A stretch of DNA of 64,000 bases, taken from positions 38,580-102,579 of the forward strand of contig NZ_JBPODR010000008.1 in assembly GCF_051201035.1 (NCBI RefSeq), given 5' to 3'. The position numbers and the translations under genes are program-made. Of the stretch, positions 1 through 8,847 are shown in pieces. The stretch is from Thermoanaerobacterium thermosulfurigenes (GTDB lineage Bacteria > Bacillota > Thermoanaerobacteria > Thermoanaerobacterales > Thermoanaerobacteraceae). Under the pieces are notes generated by a model that did no database searches, was not told the origin of the DNA, and worked only from the letters and a program-made list of their open reading frames with translations. Each line of letters opens with the position of its first letter. The first letter of the stretch is position 1.

Positions 1-756
1 AGGAAATCTATAAAGAAAAATACAAAACTGATTGCCATGATCCATGCATCAAACGTGACTGGAACGTTGATGCCAATAAGGGAAATAGGTAGTATTGCCC
101 GGGAAATGGGTATATATTTCCTTGTAGATGCTGCCCAGACTGCAGGAAGTTATCCTATTGATGTGGAAAAAGACAATATTGATTTATTGGCATTTCCAGG
201 TCATAAATCTTTGTTAGGTCCTCAAGGTACTGGTGGGCTTTATGTGGGAGATACGATAAAACTTAAGACGATAAAAGAAGGGGGAACAGGTAGCAATTCG
301 GAAAACATACACCAGCCTGATATGATGCCTGATATGTTGGAAAGTGGTACGCCAAATACGCCTGGGATTGCAGGTTTAAAAGAAGGCGTAAGATTTGTGA
401 GAAATGTAGGGGTAGAAAATATTTTGAATCACGAAAGTATGCTTGTTAGGAGATTTATAGATGGTGTAAAAGAAATTCCTAACCTTATCTTATATGGAAA
501 CGAAGATTTAAAAAAACGAGTCGGCGTCGTTTCGGTGAATATTAACGATATTGATTCTGGCGAAGTCAGCTATATATTGGATAAGGCATTTGATATAGCA
601 ACGAGGTCTGGACTCCATTGTTCATCATTGGCACATCAGACAATAGGCACTATAAAAACAGGAACCGTCAGATTTGGAATAGGATATTTTAACACAGAAG
701 ATGAAGTTGATAAAGCTATTGAAGCACTGTATATCATAGCAAAGCAAGCTGTTTAA
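1..756 (+). CDS. Cysteine desulfurase-like aminotransferase class V (5' end outside window)
   Basis: The reading frame is already open at base 1, so the N-terminus lies outside the window. The visible part is the PLP domain of a fold-type I, class V aminotransferase of the cysteine desulfurase (CSD) family. It has the HASNVTG segment, the cofactor-binding Asp in LVDAAQTAGSYPID, and the Schiff-base Lys in FPGHKSLLGPQGTGGLYV. Near the C-terminus R-S-G-L-H-C-S is the usual place of the persulfide-carrying Cys. Such enzymes move sulfur from cysteine to an acceptor. The next gene, a DUF4446 protein, follows after 30 bp. No scaffold partner is visible, so the sulfur acceptor is unknown. Confidence 0.85.
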   Translation, partial: RKSIKKNTKLIAMIHASNVTGTLMPIREIGSIAREMGIYFLVDAAQTAGSYPIDVEKDNIDLLAFPGHKSLLGPQGTGGLYVGDTIKLKTIKEGGTGSNSENIHQPDMMPDMLESGTPNTPGIAGLKEGVRFVRNVGVENILNHESMLVRRFIDGVKEIPNLILYGNEDLKKRVGVVSVNINDIDSGEVSYILDKAFDIATRSGLHCSSLAHQTIGTIKTGTVRFGIGYFNTEDEVDKAIEALYIIAKQAV

Positions 757-786
757 ATAATCTTAATATGCGGAGGAAGAAAAACT

Positions 787-1290
787 ATGCAGGAACTTAT
801 GATGATGCTTAATAAAAATGTGAATCTTCTTGTATTATTTGCAATTGTCCTTGGATTAATAGATTTCATAGTGGTCATTGTGATTAATTCAAAATACACA
901 AAATTGAAAAATAAATATAAAAAGCTTATTAAAGAACTAGAGATGGGGGATGTAGTTGACCTTTTGGCTAAAAATATAAGCAAAAATGACGAGTTTAACG
1001 AAAAGTTGGAGAAATTCAGAAAAGAACTAAGCATGATAGACAATGAAATGAAAGCTTCAATAAAAAAGGTTGGAATTGTAAGGTACAATGCTTTTAATGA
1101 TGTTGGTTCTGATTTAAGTTTTTCGATAGCTCTTTTAGATAGCGATGACAATGGAATAGTAATATCGGGTATCTATGGAAGAAATGAAACAGCCACATTT
1201 GCAAAACCTATAATTAAAGCACAATCAAATTATCCTTTGTCTGCTGAGGAAATACAGGCTATAGACAAGGCAAGAAAAGGTCAGAGGTGA
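787..1290 (+). CDS. DUF4446 family membrane-anchored protein
   Basis: This 167-residue protein has one N-terminal membrane helix (about residues 13-34), a Lys/Glu-rich stretch that probably forms a coiled coil (about 36-90), and a C-terminal domain with the V-R-Y-N-A-F and D-L-S-F-S-I-A-L-L-D segments typical of DUF4446. Family members lie near parB and the origin in Clostridia. Their function is not known. GGAGGA stands just upstream of the ATG. The gene lies between the desulfurase and the lipid kinase and is probably co-transcribed with both. Confidence 0.8.
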   Translation: MQELMMMLNKNVNLLVLFAIVLGLIDFIVVIVINSKYTKLKNKYKKLIKELEMGDVVDLLAKNISKNDEFNEKLEKFRKELSMIDNEMKASIKKVGIVRYNAFNDVGSDLSFSIALLDSDDNGIVISGIYGRNETATFAKPIIKAQSNYPLSAEEIQAIDKARKGQR

Positions 1291-1297
1291 GGATAAT

Positions 1298-2170
1298 TTG
1301 ATTGCCTTTATTGTAAATCCCGCTGCTGGCAATGGTAAGGCATACAAAATGATTCCTAAGATAGAGAAGTATATGAATGAGAAAAACATAAAGTACAAGT
1401 TTTTTATAACAAAATATCCAGGACATGGGACTGTACTGGCGAGAGAAGCTATAAAAGATGATTTTGAAATTGTGGTAGCGGTAGGTGGCGACGGGACAGT
1501 TCATGAGGTTATCAATGGCATAAGAGATTCAAACGTAGCACTTGGCATAATACCTTTAGGTACTGGCAATGATTTTGCAAGGTATTTCCGCATTCCAAAG
1601 GATGTATATAAGGCATTAGAAATTCTACTAATGAAAAACACAAAGTTTATTGATAGCGCTGTCATAAACAAGTATATTACATGCAATAATGTGGCAAATA
1701 TAGGTATCGATGCAGATGTTGCGGTGCAAGTAACCAGGTTTAAAAGATTTTTCAGTGGAATTTTAGCTTATACATTAAGCCTTATAAATGTGCTTTTTAA
1801 ATACAAGCCATACAACGTAAAGATAGATATAGACGGAAAGATGATAAAGAGAAAGATAATGTTGGCTGCATTTGGCAATTGCAGCTTTTACGGCGGTGGA
1901 TTTAAAATTTTGCCTGATGCTAATCCGGATGATGGATATTTAGACGTGATAATTGTAAATGAGATTAGCAAGTTTAAGCTGCTTTTCTTGCTTCCTATGG
2001 CTATCTTTGGAAAGCACACATCATTGAAATGCGTTGAGACTTATAAAGCAGAGAAAATACATATAGACGCTGAAAAAGAGTTGGCGCTTTGCGTTGACGG
2101 GGAAGTCATTTTATCAAATACTATAGTCCTTAACGTGAAAAGGAATTCTGTAAAAATTTGTACGAATTAA
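1298..2170 (+). CDS. Diacylglycerol kinase-like lipid kinase (YegS/BmrU family)
   Basis: The 290-residue protein starts with TTG behind GAGGTGAGG. It begins IAFIVNPAAGNGKA, the phosphate-binding start of the DAGK catalytic domain, and has the nucleotide loop VGGDGTVHEVINGI at about residues 61-74, then LGTGNDFAR. The C-terminal half carries the usual F-G-N-C-S-F-Y-G-G-G-F-K segment. Enzymes of this family phosphorylate diacylglycerol or related lipids at the inner face of the membrane, but the exact lipid cannot be read from sequence. The gene starts 7 bp after the DUF4446 stop and is followed by a terminator. Confidence 0.88.
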   Translation: MIAFIVNPAAGNGKAYKMIPKIEKYMNEKNIKYKFFITKYPGHGTVLAREAIKDDFEIVVAVGGDGTVHEVINGIRDSNVALGIIPLGTGNDFARYFRIPKDVYKALEILLMKNTKFIDSAVINKYITCNNVANIGIDADVAVQVTRFKRFFSGILAYTLSLINVLFKYKPYNVKIDIDGKMIKRKIMLAAFGNCSFYGGGFKILPDANPDDGYLDVIIVNEISKFKLLFLLPMAIFGKHTSLKCVETYKAEKIHIDAEKELALCVDGEVILSNTIVLNVKRNSVKICTN

Positions 2171-2188
2171 ATAAAAAAGTATATTGTC

Positions 2189-2235
2189 AAAAAACTTCAG
2201 CCATACTATATATGGTTGAAGTTTTTTATTTTTTT
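2189..2235 (+). terminator. Rho-independent terminator after lipid kinase
   Basis: AAAACTTCA-gCCATA and TATGGtTGAAGTTTT form a long stem around a short AT loop, followed by a T-rich run. It separates the lipid kinase from the cyanophycin genes. Confidence 0.85.
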
Positions 2236-2255
2236 ACTTCTGTGGAGGCGTATAG

Positions 2256-3077
2256 ATGGATGAAATAAAAACAGGAAAACTAATCATAATTGGTGGCGCG
2301 GAGGACAAAAAAGATAAATGTGTAATCTTAAGAGAAGTCATAAAGTTATCAGGTGGTGAAAATGGCAGGATTGTGGTGATGACTACGGCAACAGAAAAGC
2401 CGCAAGATGTAGGTAAAAATTATGTAGAAATTTTTAAAAGGTTAGGAGCTGGGATTGTAGAAACTGTAAATATAGATTCAAGAGATGATGCAAAAGATGA
2501 GATTGCTTTAGAAAAGCTTAAAAAAAGCACATGCATTTTCTTTACAGGTGGAGATCAATTAAGGATTACAAGTATACTTGGCGGAAGCGGTGTAGATAAA
2601 CTATTGAATGAACTTAATAAGCGAAAAGGGACGGTTATAGTTGGCACAAGTGCTGGTGCTTCTGCTATGTCAGGGACAATGATAATAGGTGGAGATGACG
2701 AAGAAGCTCCGAGAAAATGTACCATAAACATGGCTTCTGGGTTGGGACTTTTGAATAATGTCATAATAGATCAACATTTTGCTCAAAGAGGCAGGATTGG
2801 AAGATTGCTTACGGCCATAGCTGAAAATCCCAACAATCTTGGAGTAGGAATAGATGAGGATACTGCCATTGTAGTCGATGGTGACAAGTTTAAAGTCATC
2901 GGCTCAAATGCAGTAACTGTTGTAGATGGAAGGACTCTAAAAAACACAAATGTATCAGAGTCAAGCCCTGATGAAATATTATCATTAACACATGTTACAC
3001 TGCATATACTCCCGTCTGGATATGGTTTTGATATCATGTTGAGGGAGCCTTTTAAATACAATGAGGAGGATAAATAA
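2256..3077 (+). CDS. cphB: Cyanophycinase
   Basis: This 273-residue protein belongs to the S51 peptidase family. The nucleophile elbow GTSAGASAM places the catalytic Ser at residue 132, and the family features IIGGAEDKKDK near the start and FFTGGDQLR are present. Cyanophycinase cuts the Asp-Arg polymer cyanophycin into beta-Asp-Arg dipeptides. The size fits the family. The stop overlaps the start of cphA by one base, so the degrading and synthesising enzymes are translationally coupled. GTGGAGGCG lies upstream of the ATG. Confidence 0.93.
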   Translation: MDEIKTGKLIIIGGAEDKKDKCVILREVIKLSGGENGRIVVMTTATEKPQDVGKNYVEIFKRLGAGIVETVNIDSRDDAKDEIALEKLKKSTCIFFTGGDQLRITSILGGSGVDKLLNELNKRKGTVIVGTSAGASAMSGTMIIGGDDEEAPRKCTINMASGLGLLNNVIIDQHFAQRGRIGRLLTAIAENPNNLGVGIDEDTAIVVDGDKFKVIGSNAVTVVDGRTLKNTNVSESSPDEILSLTHVTLHILPSGYGFDIMLREPFKYNEEDK

Positions 3078-5704
3078 TGAATATAAAGGACATAAAGGTG
3101 TATCGAGGCAGAAACATATACTGTCATAGACCTGTTGTAAAGATGGTTGTAGATACAGGTGATCATGATATACCTACGAAAGACATACCTGGATTTAATG
3201 AGAGGCTTTTAAAGACAATTCCAGGTTTAAGTAAACACTGCTGCTCATACGGCTATGAAGGCGGATTTATAAAAAGGCTTGAGGAAGGAACATATCTTCC
3301 CCATGTGACCGAGCACATAATACTGGAGATACAAAATATGTTGGGCTATGATGTGAAATTTGGGAAAGCGCGACTTATTGATGGGCACATGTACAATGTC
3401 ATTTTCGAGTACGAACTGGAAGAGTGTGCATTAAGATCTGCAAAGTTAGCAGTAAAAATGGTAAATAAATTTATAAACAGTGAGGATTTTGATTTTCAGC
3501 AGGAGTTGGAGCAGATTAGAAAAGTCGTCGTAGAAGTGGAATTAGGGCCCAGCACGATGGCTATAAAAAAAGCTGCTGAAGAAGCATCAATACCTGTGAC
3601 GCGAGTAGGAAATGGCAGCATATTGAGGCTTGGGTATGGCCGCTATCAAAAGATGATAGAAGGTACCATAACGCAAAATACCAGTTGCATTGCCGTAGAC
3701 ATAGCATGCGATAAAATTCTTACGAAAAAAATAATCAAAGAATATGGATTGCCAGTTCCTGAAGGAGATGTGGCGTACAATGAAAATGATGCTATTGCCA
3801 TAGCTGAGGAAATTGGATATCCAGTTGTAGTTAAGCCTTACAACGGCAATCAAGGAAAAGGCGTCTTTTTAAACCTTTCTAACAAGGAGGAACTTATTGT
3901 TGCTTACAGAAATGCTAAAAATATAAGCGATATTGTCATAGTGGAAAAGCACATCAAAGGTAAAAATTATAGAGTTTTAGTCGTAGGCGACAGAGTGGTG
4001 GCAGTGGCTGAGAGAATACCTGCAAGAGTATTAGGGGATGGCGTACATGCGATAAGAGAGCTGGTGGAGATAGAAAATGAAAATCCTTTAAGAGGTATTG
4101 GACACGAAAAACCTCTTACGAAGATAAATATAGACAACATTTCTCAATTCGTCTTAAAAAAGCAGGGTTACAACATAGATGATATTCCCCAAAAAGGCGT
4201 GTACGTTTATTTTAGAGAAAGTGCTAATTTAAGCACCGGTGGAACGGCAGTAGATAGGACAAAAGAAATACATCCAGATAATATTGAAATAGCTGTAAGA
4301 GCAGCTAAAGCCATAGGACTCGATATTGCAGGAATTGATATCACTATGGAAAATATATCGCTGCCTTTAAATAGGGAGAATGGTGCAATAATTGAAGTCA
4401 ATGCAGCGCCTGGAATAAGGATGCACCACTATCCGTCACAAGGGAAACCAAGAGATGTAGCTAAGGCAATAATAGATATGCTTTATCCTAAGGGAAGCAA
4501 AGCTACAATACCAATCATATCAGTGACGGGGACAAATGGAAAGACTACCACTGTGAGGATGATATCACATATACTTAGGACATATGGTTATACGGTAGGC
4601 ATGACTTCAACTGACGGTATCTACGTAGATGATGTGTGCATATACAAAGGCGACAATTCAGGGCCGAAAAGCGCCAGAACATGCCTTGCAGACAAAAATA
4701 TCGATGCAGCAGTTTTGGAAACTGCCAGAGGTGGCATAGTGAGAGAAGGCTTAGGATATGATTTAGCTGATATTGGCATAATCACTAATATATCAGAAGA
4801 TCACCTTGGGATAGAGGGCATTGAAACATTAGAAGATCTGGCTTTTGTAAAATCACTGGTTGTTGAGGCAGTAAAAAAGGATGGCTATTCTGTACTAAAT
4901 GCAGACGATCCTATGACACCATACATAGCGAAAAGAGCAAAGGGAAAGATCATATACTTTTCGATGCACGAAAACAACCTGACGATAAAAAGGCATCTTG
5001 AGAATGGTGGAATATCTGTATATTTAAAGGACGATACTATAGTCATAGCAAATGGCGAAATCATACCTATTGTGAAGGTCGATGAGATTCCAGCTACGCT
5101 AAACGGCAAAGTCTTGTACAATGTGGAAAATGCCATGGCGGCAATTTCTGCATGCTATGGAATAAAGATTCCAGTTAATGTAATATCGAGAGGAATTAGG
5201 TCTTTTTACTGTGATGAAAACCACAATCCAGGCAGATTTAACATATTCAACATAGGAAGCTTTAGAGTATTGGTAGATTATGGCCATAACATCGATGGAA
5301 TAAAAAAAGTTATAGAATCTGCTCGCAAATTAAATCCAAATCGTTTAATCGGCGTCATAGGTGTGCCTGGTGACAGAAGCGATTCAAGCACACTGAAGGT
5401 GGGAGAGATATGTGGGGAAGGATTTGACAAAGTCTACATAAAAGAAGACTTGGATTTAAGAGGGAGAAAACCAGGTGAAGTGGCAAAACTTCTTGAGATA
5501 GGCGTCTTAAAAGGTGGGCTTTCTAAAGAAGATGTAAAGGTGATCTTGAAAGAAGTGGATGCACTAAAAGCAGCAATGTATGAAGCAATGCCAGGCGATC
5601 TGATAGTCATATTCTATGAAAAGTACACACCGATAATCGATGCGATAAACAATTTTATAAGATTAAGCCAATTTAATATCAATGAAAGCAAAGAAAGGGC
5701 GTGA
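3077..5704 (+). CDS. cphA: Cyanophycin synthetase
   Basis: This 875-residue enzyme joins Asp and Arg in an ATP-dependent way to build the nitrogen-storage polymer cyanophycin. Three parts are visible: an N-terminal domain (about 1-160), an ATP-grasp domain (about 165-480, with VVKPYNGNQGKGVF near residue 250), and a Mur ligase-like domain (about 485-875) with the P-loop SVTGTNGKTTTV near residue 482. The length matches bacterial CphA1. The start overlaps the cphB stop. The stop lies in the loop of a hairpin shared with the convergent yyaC gene. Cyanophycin has been reported in Clostridium spores, so the sporulation gene next door is suggestive, but a spore role here is inference. Confidence 0.95.
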   Translation: MNIKDIKVYRGRNIYCHRPVVKMVVDTGDHDIPTKDIPGFNERLLKTIPGLSKHCCSYGYEGGFIKRLEEGTYLPHVTEHIILEIQNMLGYDVKFGKARLIDGHMYNVIFEYELEECALRSAKLAVKMVNKFINSEDFDFQQELEQIRKVVVEVELGPSTMAIKKAAEEASIPVTRVGNGSILRLGYGRYQKMIEGTITQNTSCIAVDIACDKILTKKIIKEYGLPVPEGDVAYNENDAIAIAEEIGYPVVVKPYNGNQGKGVFLNLSNKEELIVAYRNAKNISDIVIVEKHIKGKNYRVLVVGDRVVAVAERIPARVLGDGVHAIRELVEIENENPLRGIGHEKPLTKINIDNISQFVLKKQGYNIDDIPQKGVYVYFRESANLSTGGTAVDRTKEIHPDNIEIAVRAAKAIGLDIAGIDITMENISLPLNRENGAIIEVNAAPGIRMHHYPSQGKPRDVAKAIIDMLYPKGSKATIPIISVTGTNGKTTTVRMISHILRTYGYTVGMTSTDGIYVDDVCIYKGDNSGPKSARTCLADKNIDAAVLETARGGIVREGLGYDLADIGIITNISEDHLGIEGIETLEDLAFVKSLVVEAVKKDGYSVLNADDPMTPYIAKRAKGKIIYFSMHENNLTIKRHLENGGISVYLKDDTIVIANGEIIPIVKVDEIPATLNGKVLYNVENAMAAISACYGIKIPVNVISRGIRSFYCDENHNPGRFNIFNIGSFRVLVDYGHNIDGIKKVIESARKLNPNRLIGVIGVPGDRSDSSTLKVGEICGEGFDKVYIKEDLDLRGRKPGEVAKLLEIGVLKGGLSKEDVKVILKEVDALKAAMYEAMPGDLIVIFYEKYTPIIDAINNFIRLSQFNINESKERA

Positions 5705-5721
5705 TTTACGCCCTTTCTTTG
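5689..5721. terminator. Shared bidirectional terminator hairpin, cphA/yyaC
   Basis: CAAAGAAAGGGCGT and ACGCCCTTTCTTTG form a perfect 14-bp stem with a 5-nt loop. Both convergent stop codons fall within it. Each arm ends in a T-rich stretch when read in the direction of transcription. Confidence 0.75.
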
Positions 5722-6260
5722 AGGTTTATGATGTTCATTATAGATTGTGTTATGCCGTACGTTATTATATCTGCCATTTTCATAACGATATTAAGCCGCG
5801 TATTCTGCAGAACCATAAATTCCATAAAACCTGATATATTTACTATTCCGGTTACGTACATGTTTCCGATAGGAGGCAAATCCTTAGAAACACCGGCGCC
5901 AGGTTTTATAGATCCTTCACCTATTGATATGCACCCTACGTGGTTTAAAGAGCCAAGACATGCATCTACAGCAACTATAAAAGGATTCTTATGTACTTTG
6001 TTTATTGTATTTAAAGTTTCATTTAAGTTTTTAGCGTGGACAGGTTCATTTAATGTGCCGTATATGCCTATTTTATCAGAGAAATAGTTTTTTAATTTGT
6101 ATCCCACGATAGGTCCCAGGCTATCTCCTGTGGATCTATCAGTGCCGATACATACTATGACAAATTCGTCCTTAAAATTAAACAATTTATTAAAACATCT
6201 TGAAAATTCAAGGCTAAAATCGCTGTAACAAGTTTTGTCATTTATGTTTATCAGTTTCAT
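5706..6260 (-). CDS. yyaC: Sporulation protein YyaC (GPR-like protease fold)
   Basis: The 184-residue protein matches the YyaC family, which resembles the spore protease GPR in fold. The signature IGTDRSTGDSLGP is at residues 38-50, followed by Y-G-T-L-N-E-P-V-H-A-K-N-L and V-D-A-C-L-G. It is a forespore-associated protein in Bacillus, and its substrate is not established. AAAGGAGATGGG precedes the ATG. It is divergent from the CvpA-like gene and convergent with cphA. In Bacillus this gene also lies close to oriC, which fits the region. Confidence 0.88.
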   Translation of the reverse strand: MKLININDKTCYSDFSLEFSRCFNKLFNFKDEFVIVCIGTDRSTGDSLGPIVGYKLKNYFSDKIGIYGTLNEPVHAKNLNETLNTINKVHKNPFIVAVDACLGSLNHVGCISIGEGSIKPGAGVSKDLPPIGNMYVTGIVNISGFMEFMVLQNTRLNIVMKMADIITYGITQSIMNIINLKERA

Positions 6261-6339
6261 TGTAGCCCATCTCCTTTAAGCAATCTCATATTTATTTTTC
6301 ACAATTTTTACCTTGTTAATACACTGATGACATTTTAGG

Positions 6340-6368
6340 TTGAAAACAAATGTAGATATGTGTATTAT
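6340..6368 (+). promoter_or_regulatory. SigmaA-type promoter for cvpA-mscS operon
   Basis: TTGAAA (6340-6345) is followed after exactly 17 bp by TATTAT (6363-6368), about 30 bp before the start codon of the CvpA-like gene. Confidence 0.55.
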
Positions 6369-6397
6369 AATAGTAGTTGCATTTTAAGGTGGTTTAT

Positions 6398-6931
6398 ATG
6401 AATATTGTTGATGTGGCAATACTTTTGATAATAGCTTATTTTATATATACTGGCTTCATCAAGGGATTTATCATGACTCTATATGGGATGGCCAGCATTG
6501 TGCTATCATGGATTTTGACTAAAAGATTTTATCCAGTTGTAGAACAATTAATATTGAGAAATAATAAATTGGTAAGTTTTATAGTGAAGATTACAGGATA
6601 CGGTGATGCGGTTTTAAGCGGTGCATCGACGAAGATGATTGTCATATTAATAAGTTTTGTATTTACGTTTTTGATGTCTTTGCTTTTTTTAAAAACCGTT
6701 GCAGTAATTATCAATAAGTTGATGGATTATCCTGTCATAAGGACTTTCAACAGAATCGGTGGTGGAATTTTAGGCGCTATAGAAGGATTTGCATTTCTAT
6801 TTCTGCTGTTTGGATTGTTAAGTGTAGTAAATAGTATGTTGCCATTAAGTTATTGGACTTACATAGAAAAGTCTCAATTTGCAAAGCTGTTTTTGACAGA
6901 TAAGGACTTTGTTAAACTGCTTTTGCTTTAA
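6398..6931 (+). CDS. CvpA family membrane protein
   Basis: This protein of about 177 residues has four hydrophobic helices, and a conserved small-residue segment (GGGILGAIEG) lies before the last helix. This fits the CvpA/colicin V production family, whose members are inner-membrane proteins of unclear mechanism. The ATG at 6398 behind AAGGTGG is preferred over an upstream in-frame TTG at 6377 that has no ribosome site. The mechanosensitive channel follows within 20 bp, so the two are probably co-transcribed. Confidence 0.8.
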   Translation: MNIVDVAILLIIAYFIYTGFIKGFIMTLYGMASIVLSWILTKRFYPVVEQLILRNNKLVSFIVKITGYGDAVLSGASTKMIVILISFVFTFLMSLLFLKTVAVIINKLMDYPVIRTFNRIGGGILGAIEGFAFLFLLFGLLSVVNSMLPLSYWTYIEKSQFAKLFLTDKDFVKLLLL

Positions 6932-6948
6932 ATGAAAGGATGTTTAAA

Positions 6949-7827
6949 TTGGATTACATAAGTAGATTTTACGATCAAATATTGAAGCTTTACGATATAA
7001 AAATTTTTGGAACTGCTTTTGACATAATAAAAGTCATCATAATAGCCTATATTGCCAAAAAGTTAGGGTATCTTTTAATAGATCGATTTTACATAATGCA
7101 AGAGAAGTCAAAACTTCAATTTTCTGAGCGAAAAGTAAAGACTCTTTCTTCACTTACGAAAAATATTTTAAAGTACGTCATATATTTTGTAGCTGTTTAT
7201 TCTATTCTTGAGATATTAGGGCTTAAAATGGGTTCGATATTGGCTGTTGCTGGTATAGGCAGCCTTGCTGTAGGATTTGGAGCACAAAGCCTTGTGAAAG
7301 ACGTCATTACTGGTTTTTTCATAATATTTGAAGACCAATTTGGTGTAGGGGACTACATAACAATAAACAATTTCTCTGGTACTGTGGAGGAGATCGGGCT
7401 TAGAGTCACAAAAATAAGGGATTTCTCGGGTGATTTAAACATCATACCAAATGGAGAGATAACATCTGTGACAAACCATTCAAAAGGTGCTATGAGAGCT
7501 CTTGTGGCTGTATCCGTATCTTATGAAGAAGATGTAGATAGGGTCATAGAAGCTCTTAATGAGATATGCGAAGAAATGAAAAGGGATAGAACCGACCTTT
7601 TAGATGGTCCAAAAGTTCTTGGAATAACAAACTTTAAAGATTCCACAGTGGAAATAACTGTAGTAGCAATGGCAAAGCCAATGCAGCAGTGGGCTGTTGA
7701 AAGGGATCTAAGGTACAGGATTAAGAAGCTTTTTAAAGACTACAACATTGATTTGCCATATCCTCACATGAATGTGTCAATCGAAGACAAAAATAAAAAG
7801 GGTGATGTCAGTGCCGAAAGAGATTAA
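6949..7827 (+). CDS. Small-conductance mechanosensitive channel (MscS family)
   Basis: The protein has N-terminal membrane helices and the pore helix (GIGSLAVGFGAQSLVKDVITGFFI, given here in part as GSLAVGFGAQSLVKD). A beta domain with GDYITINNFSGTVEEIGLR and a C-terminal alpha/beta vestibule follow. MscS channels release solutes on hypo-osmotic shock. The start is probably TTG at 6949, which stands 8 nt behind AAAGGA. The ATG at 6940 overlaps that ribosome site. The C-terminus overlaps the next gene by 17 bp, which indicates coupled translation. Confidence 0.9.
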   Translation: MDYISRFYDQILKLYDIKIFGTAFDIIKVIIIAYIAKKLGYLLIDRFYIMQEKSKLQFSERKVKTLSSLTKNILKYVIYFVAVYSILEILGLKMGSILAVAGIGSLAVGFGAQSLVKDVITGFFIIFEDQFGVGDYITINNFSGTVEEIGLRVTKIRDFSGDLNIIPNGEITSVTNHSKGAMRALVAVSVSYEEDVDRVIEALNEICEEMKRDRTDLLDGPKVLGITNFKDSTVEITVVAMAKPMQQWAVERDLRYRIKKLFKDYNIDLPYPHMNVSIEDKNKKGDVSAERD

Positions 7828-8017
7828 TGTAGGTGATATTGTAAAAATGAAGAAAGTTCATCCTTGTGGCAATGATGAGTGGGAAGTGCTTAGGGTTGGG
7901 ATGGACATAAGGATAAAGTGTTTAAAGTGCGGCAGGATGGTTTTAATGCCCAGGCCCAAATTTGAAAAAGGAATGAAAAAAGTGATAAAAACTGTTGAAA
8001 AACCAAATGAACAATGA
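7811..8017 (+). CDS. DUF951 small zinc-ribbon-like protein
   Basis: This is a 68-residue protein with N-V-G-D-I-V-K-M-K-K-V-H-P-C-G and C-L-K-C-G-R-M-V, the hallmark of DUF951. The three Cys and one His suggest a metal site. Its function is unknown. GTG at 7811, spaced 6 nt from AAAGGGTG, gives the family's usual start (M-P-K-E). An in-frame ATG at 7805 lies too close to that site. It sits directly upstream of rpsF, its normal place in many Clostridia. Confidence 0.85.
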   Translation: MPKEINVGDIVKMKKVHPCGNDEWEVLRVGMDIRIKCLKCGRMVLMPRPKFEKGMKKVIKTVEKPNEQ

Positions 8018-8082
8018 TAAAATAACAATATGGATTGCCGCCTTGCCCAATAGGGCCGTAAAGTCCATAAGGAGGTGAAAGA

Positions 8083-8370
8083 ATGAGAGCGTATGAAACA
8101 ATATTCATAATTTCTCCAGATGTAAATGACGAGGCAAGACCTGCTTTAATTGAGAAATTTAAAAATCTCATAACAGAAAAAGGTGGAGAAATTACTAAAG
8201 TTGATGAGTGGGGCAGAAAAAAGCTTGCATATGAAATCGATAAGAAAACTGAAGGATATTATGTATTGATGAACTTTACAAGCAATGTAGATGTCCCACA
8301 TGAACTTGAAAGAGTATACAAGATCACAGACGGTATATTGAGATACTTAATCGTAAAAGTTGATAAATAA
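8083..8370 (+). CDS. rpsF: 30S ribosomal protein S6
   Basis: This 95-residue protein begins MRAYETIFIISPDV and contains W-G-R-K-K-L-A-Y-E-I, the standard S6 features. S6 binds with S18 to the central domain of 16S rRNA. AAGGAGGTG precedes the ATG. It is the first gene of the rpsF-ssb-rpsR operon. In Firmicutes the leader may bind the S6:S18 complex. The segment 8035-8078 contains a GC-rich inverted stretch (GCCGCC...GGGCC) that could be this control site, but this was not proven here. Confidence 0.96.
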   Translation: MRAYETIFIISPDVNDEARPALIEKFKNLITEKGGEITKVDEWGRKKLAYEIDKKTEGYYVLMNFTSNVDVPHELERVYKITDGILRYLIVKVDK

Positions 8371-8391
8371 TGAACGATAGGTGGGTTAATG

Positions 8392-8838
8392 ATGTTGAAT
8401 AAGGTTATATTGATAGGCCGTTTGACTAAAGATCCTGTCCTTAAGTATGCTTCTGCAAACATGGTTCCTGTGACCACATTTACACTTGCTGTCAATAGGA
8501 ATTACACGCAGCAGAACGGAGACAGGCTGGCTGATTTTATACCCATCGTTACATGGAGAAAGCTGGCAGAAGTTTGTGGAAATAATCTTAAAAAGGGAAG
8601 ATTGGTGGCTGTGTCCGGCAGCATTCAAACTCGCACATGGGATGATAATAGCGGCAATCGCCACTGGGTTACGGAAGTTGTGGCAGACGAAGTCAAATTT
8701 TTGGACTCAAATAAATCCAGCGGTAGCGATCCTATGCCAGATCTAAGTAAGGATATTCATAATTTTGATATCGACTTAGATGGCGGCGATTTTGATGGGT
8801 TCAGTCCGGTAGAGTCAGAAGATGATCTTCCATTCTAA
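8392..8838 (+). CDS. ssb: Single-stranded DNA-binding protein
   Basis: This 148-residue protein has an OB fold (residues 1-105: LNKVILIGRLTKDP, FTLAVNR, WRKLAE), an acidic linker and the C-terminal tip EDDLPF, which recruits replication and repair partners. The second of two adjacent ATGs (8392) is better spaced from AGGTGGG. It lies between the genes for S6 and S18, the classic arrangement. A CRISPR spacer in this window resembles residues 46-57 of this protein but at only 27 of 36 bases. Confidence 0.96.
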   Translation: MLNKVILIGRLTKDPVLKYASANMVPVTTFTLAVNRNYTQQNGDRLADFIPIVTWRKLAEVCGNNLKKGRLVAVSGSIQTRTWDDNSGNRHWVTEVVADEVKFLDSNKSSGSDPMPDLSKDIHNFDIDLDGGDFDGFSPVESEDDLPF

Positions 8839-8847
8839 GGAGGGTAG

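Noticed and set aside
753..1151. Minus-strand open frame of 132 codons opposite the DUF4446 gene
   Set aside because: Hydrophobic shadow of a well-supported gene; no ribosome site or family features.
5701..6087. Plus-strand open frame opposite yyaC
   Set aside because: yyaC on the minus strand has clear family motifs; this is its shadow.
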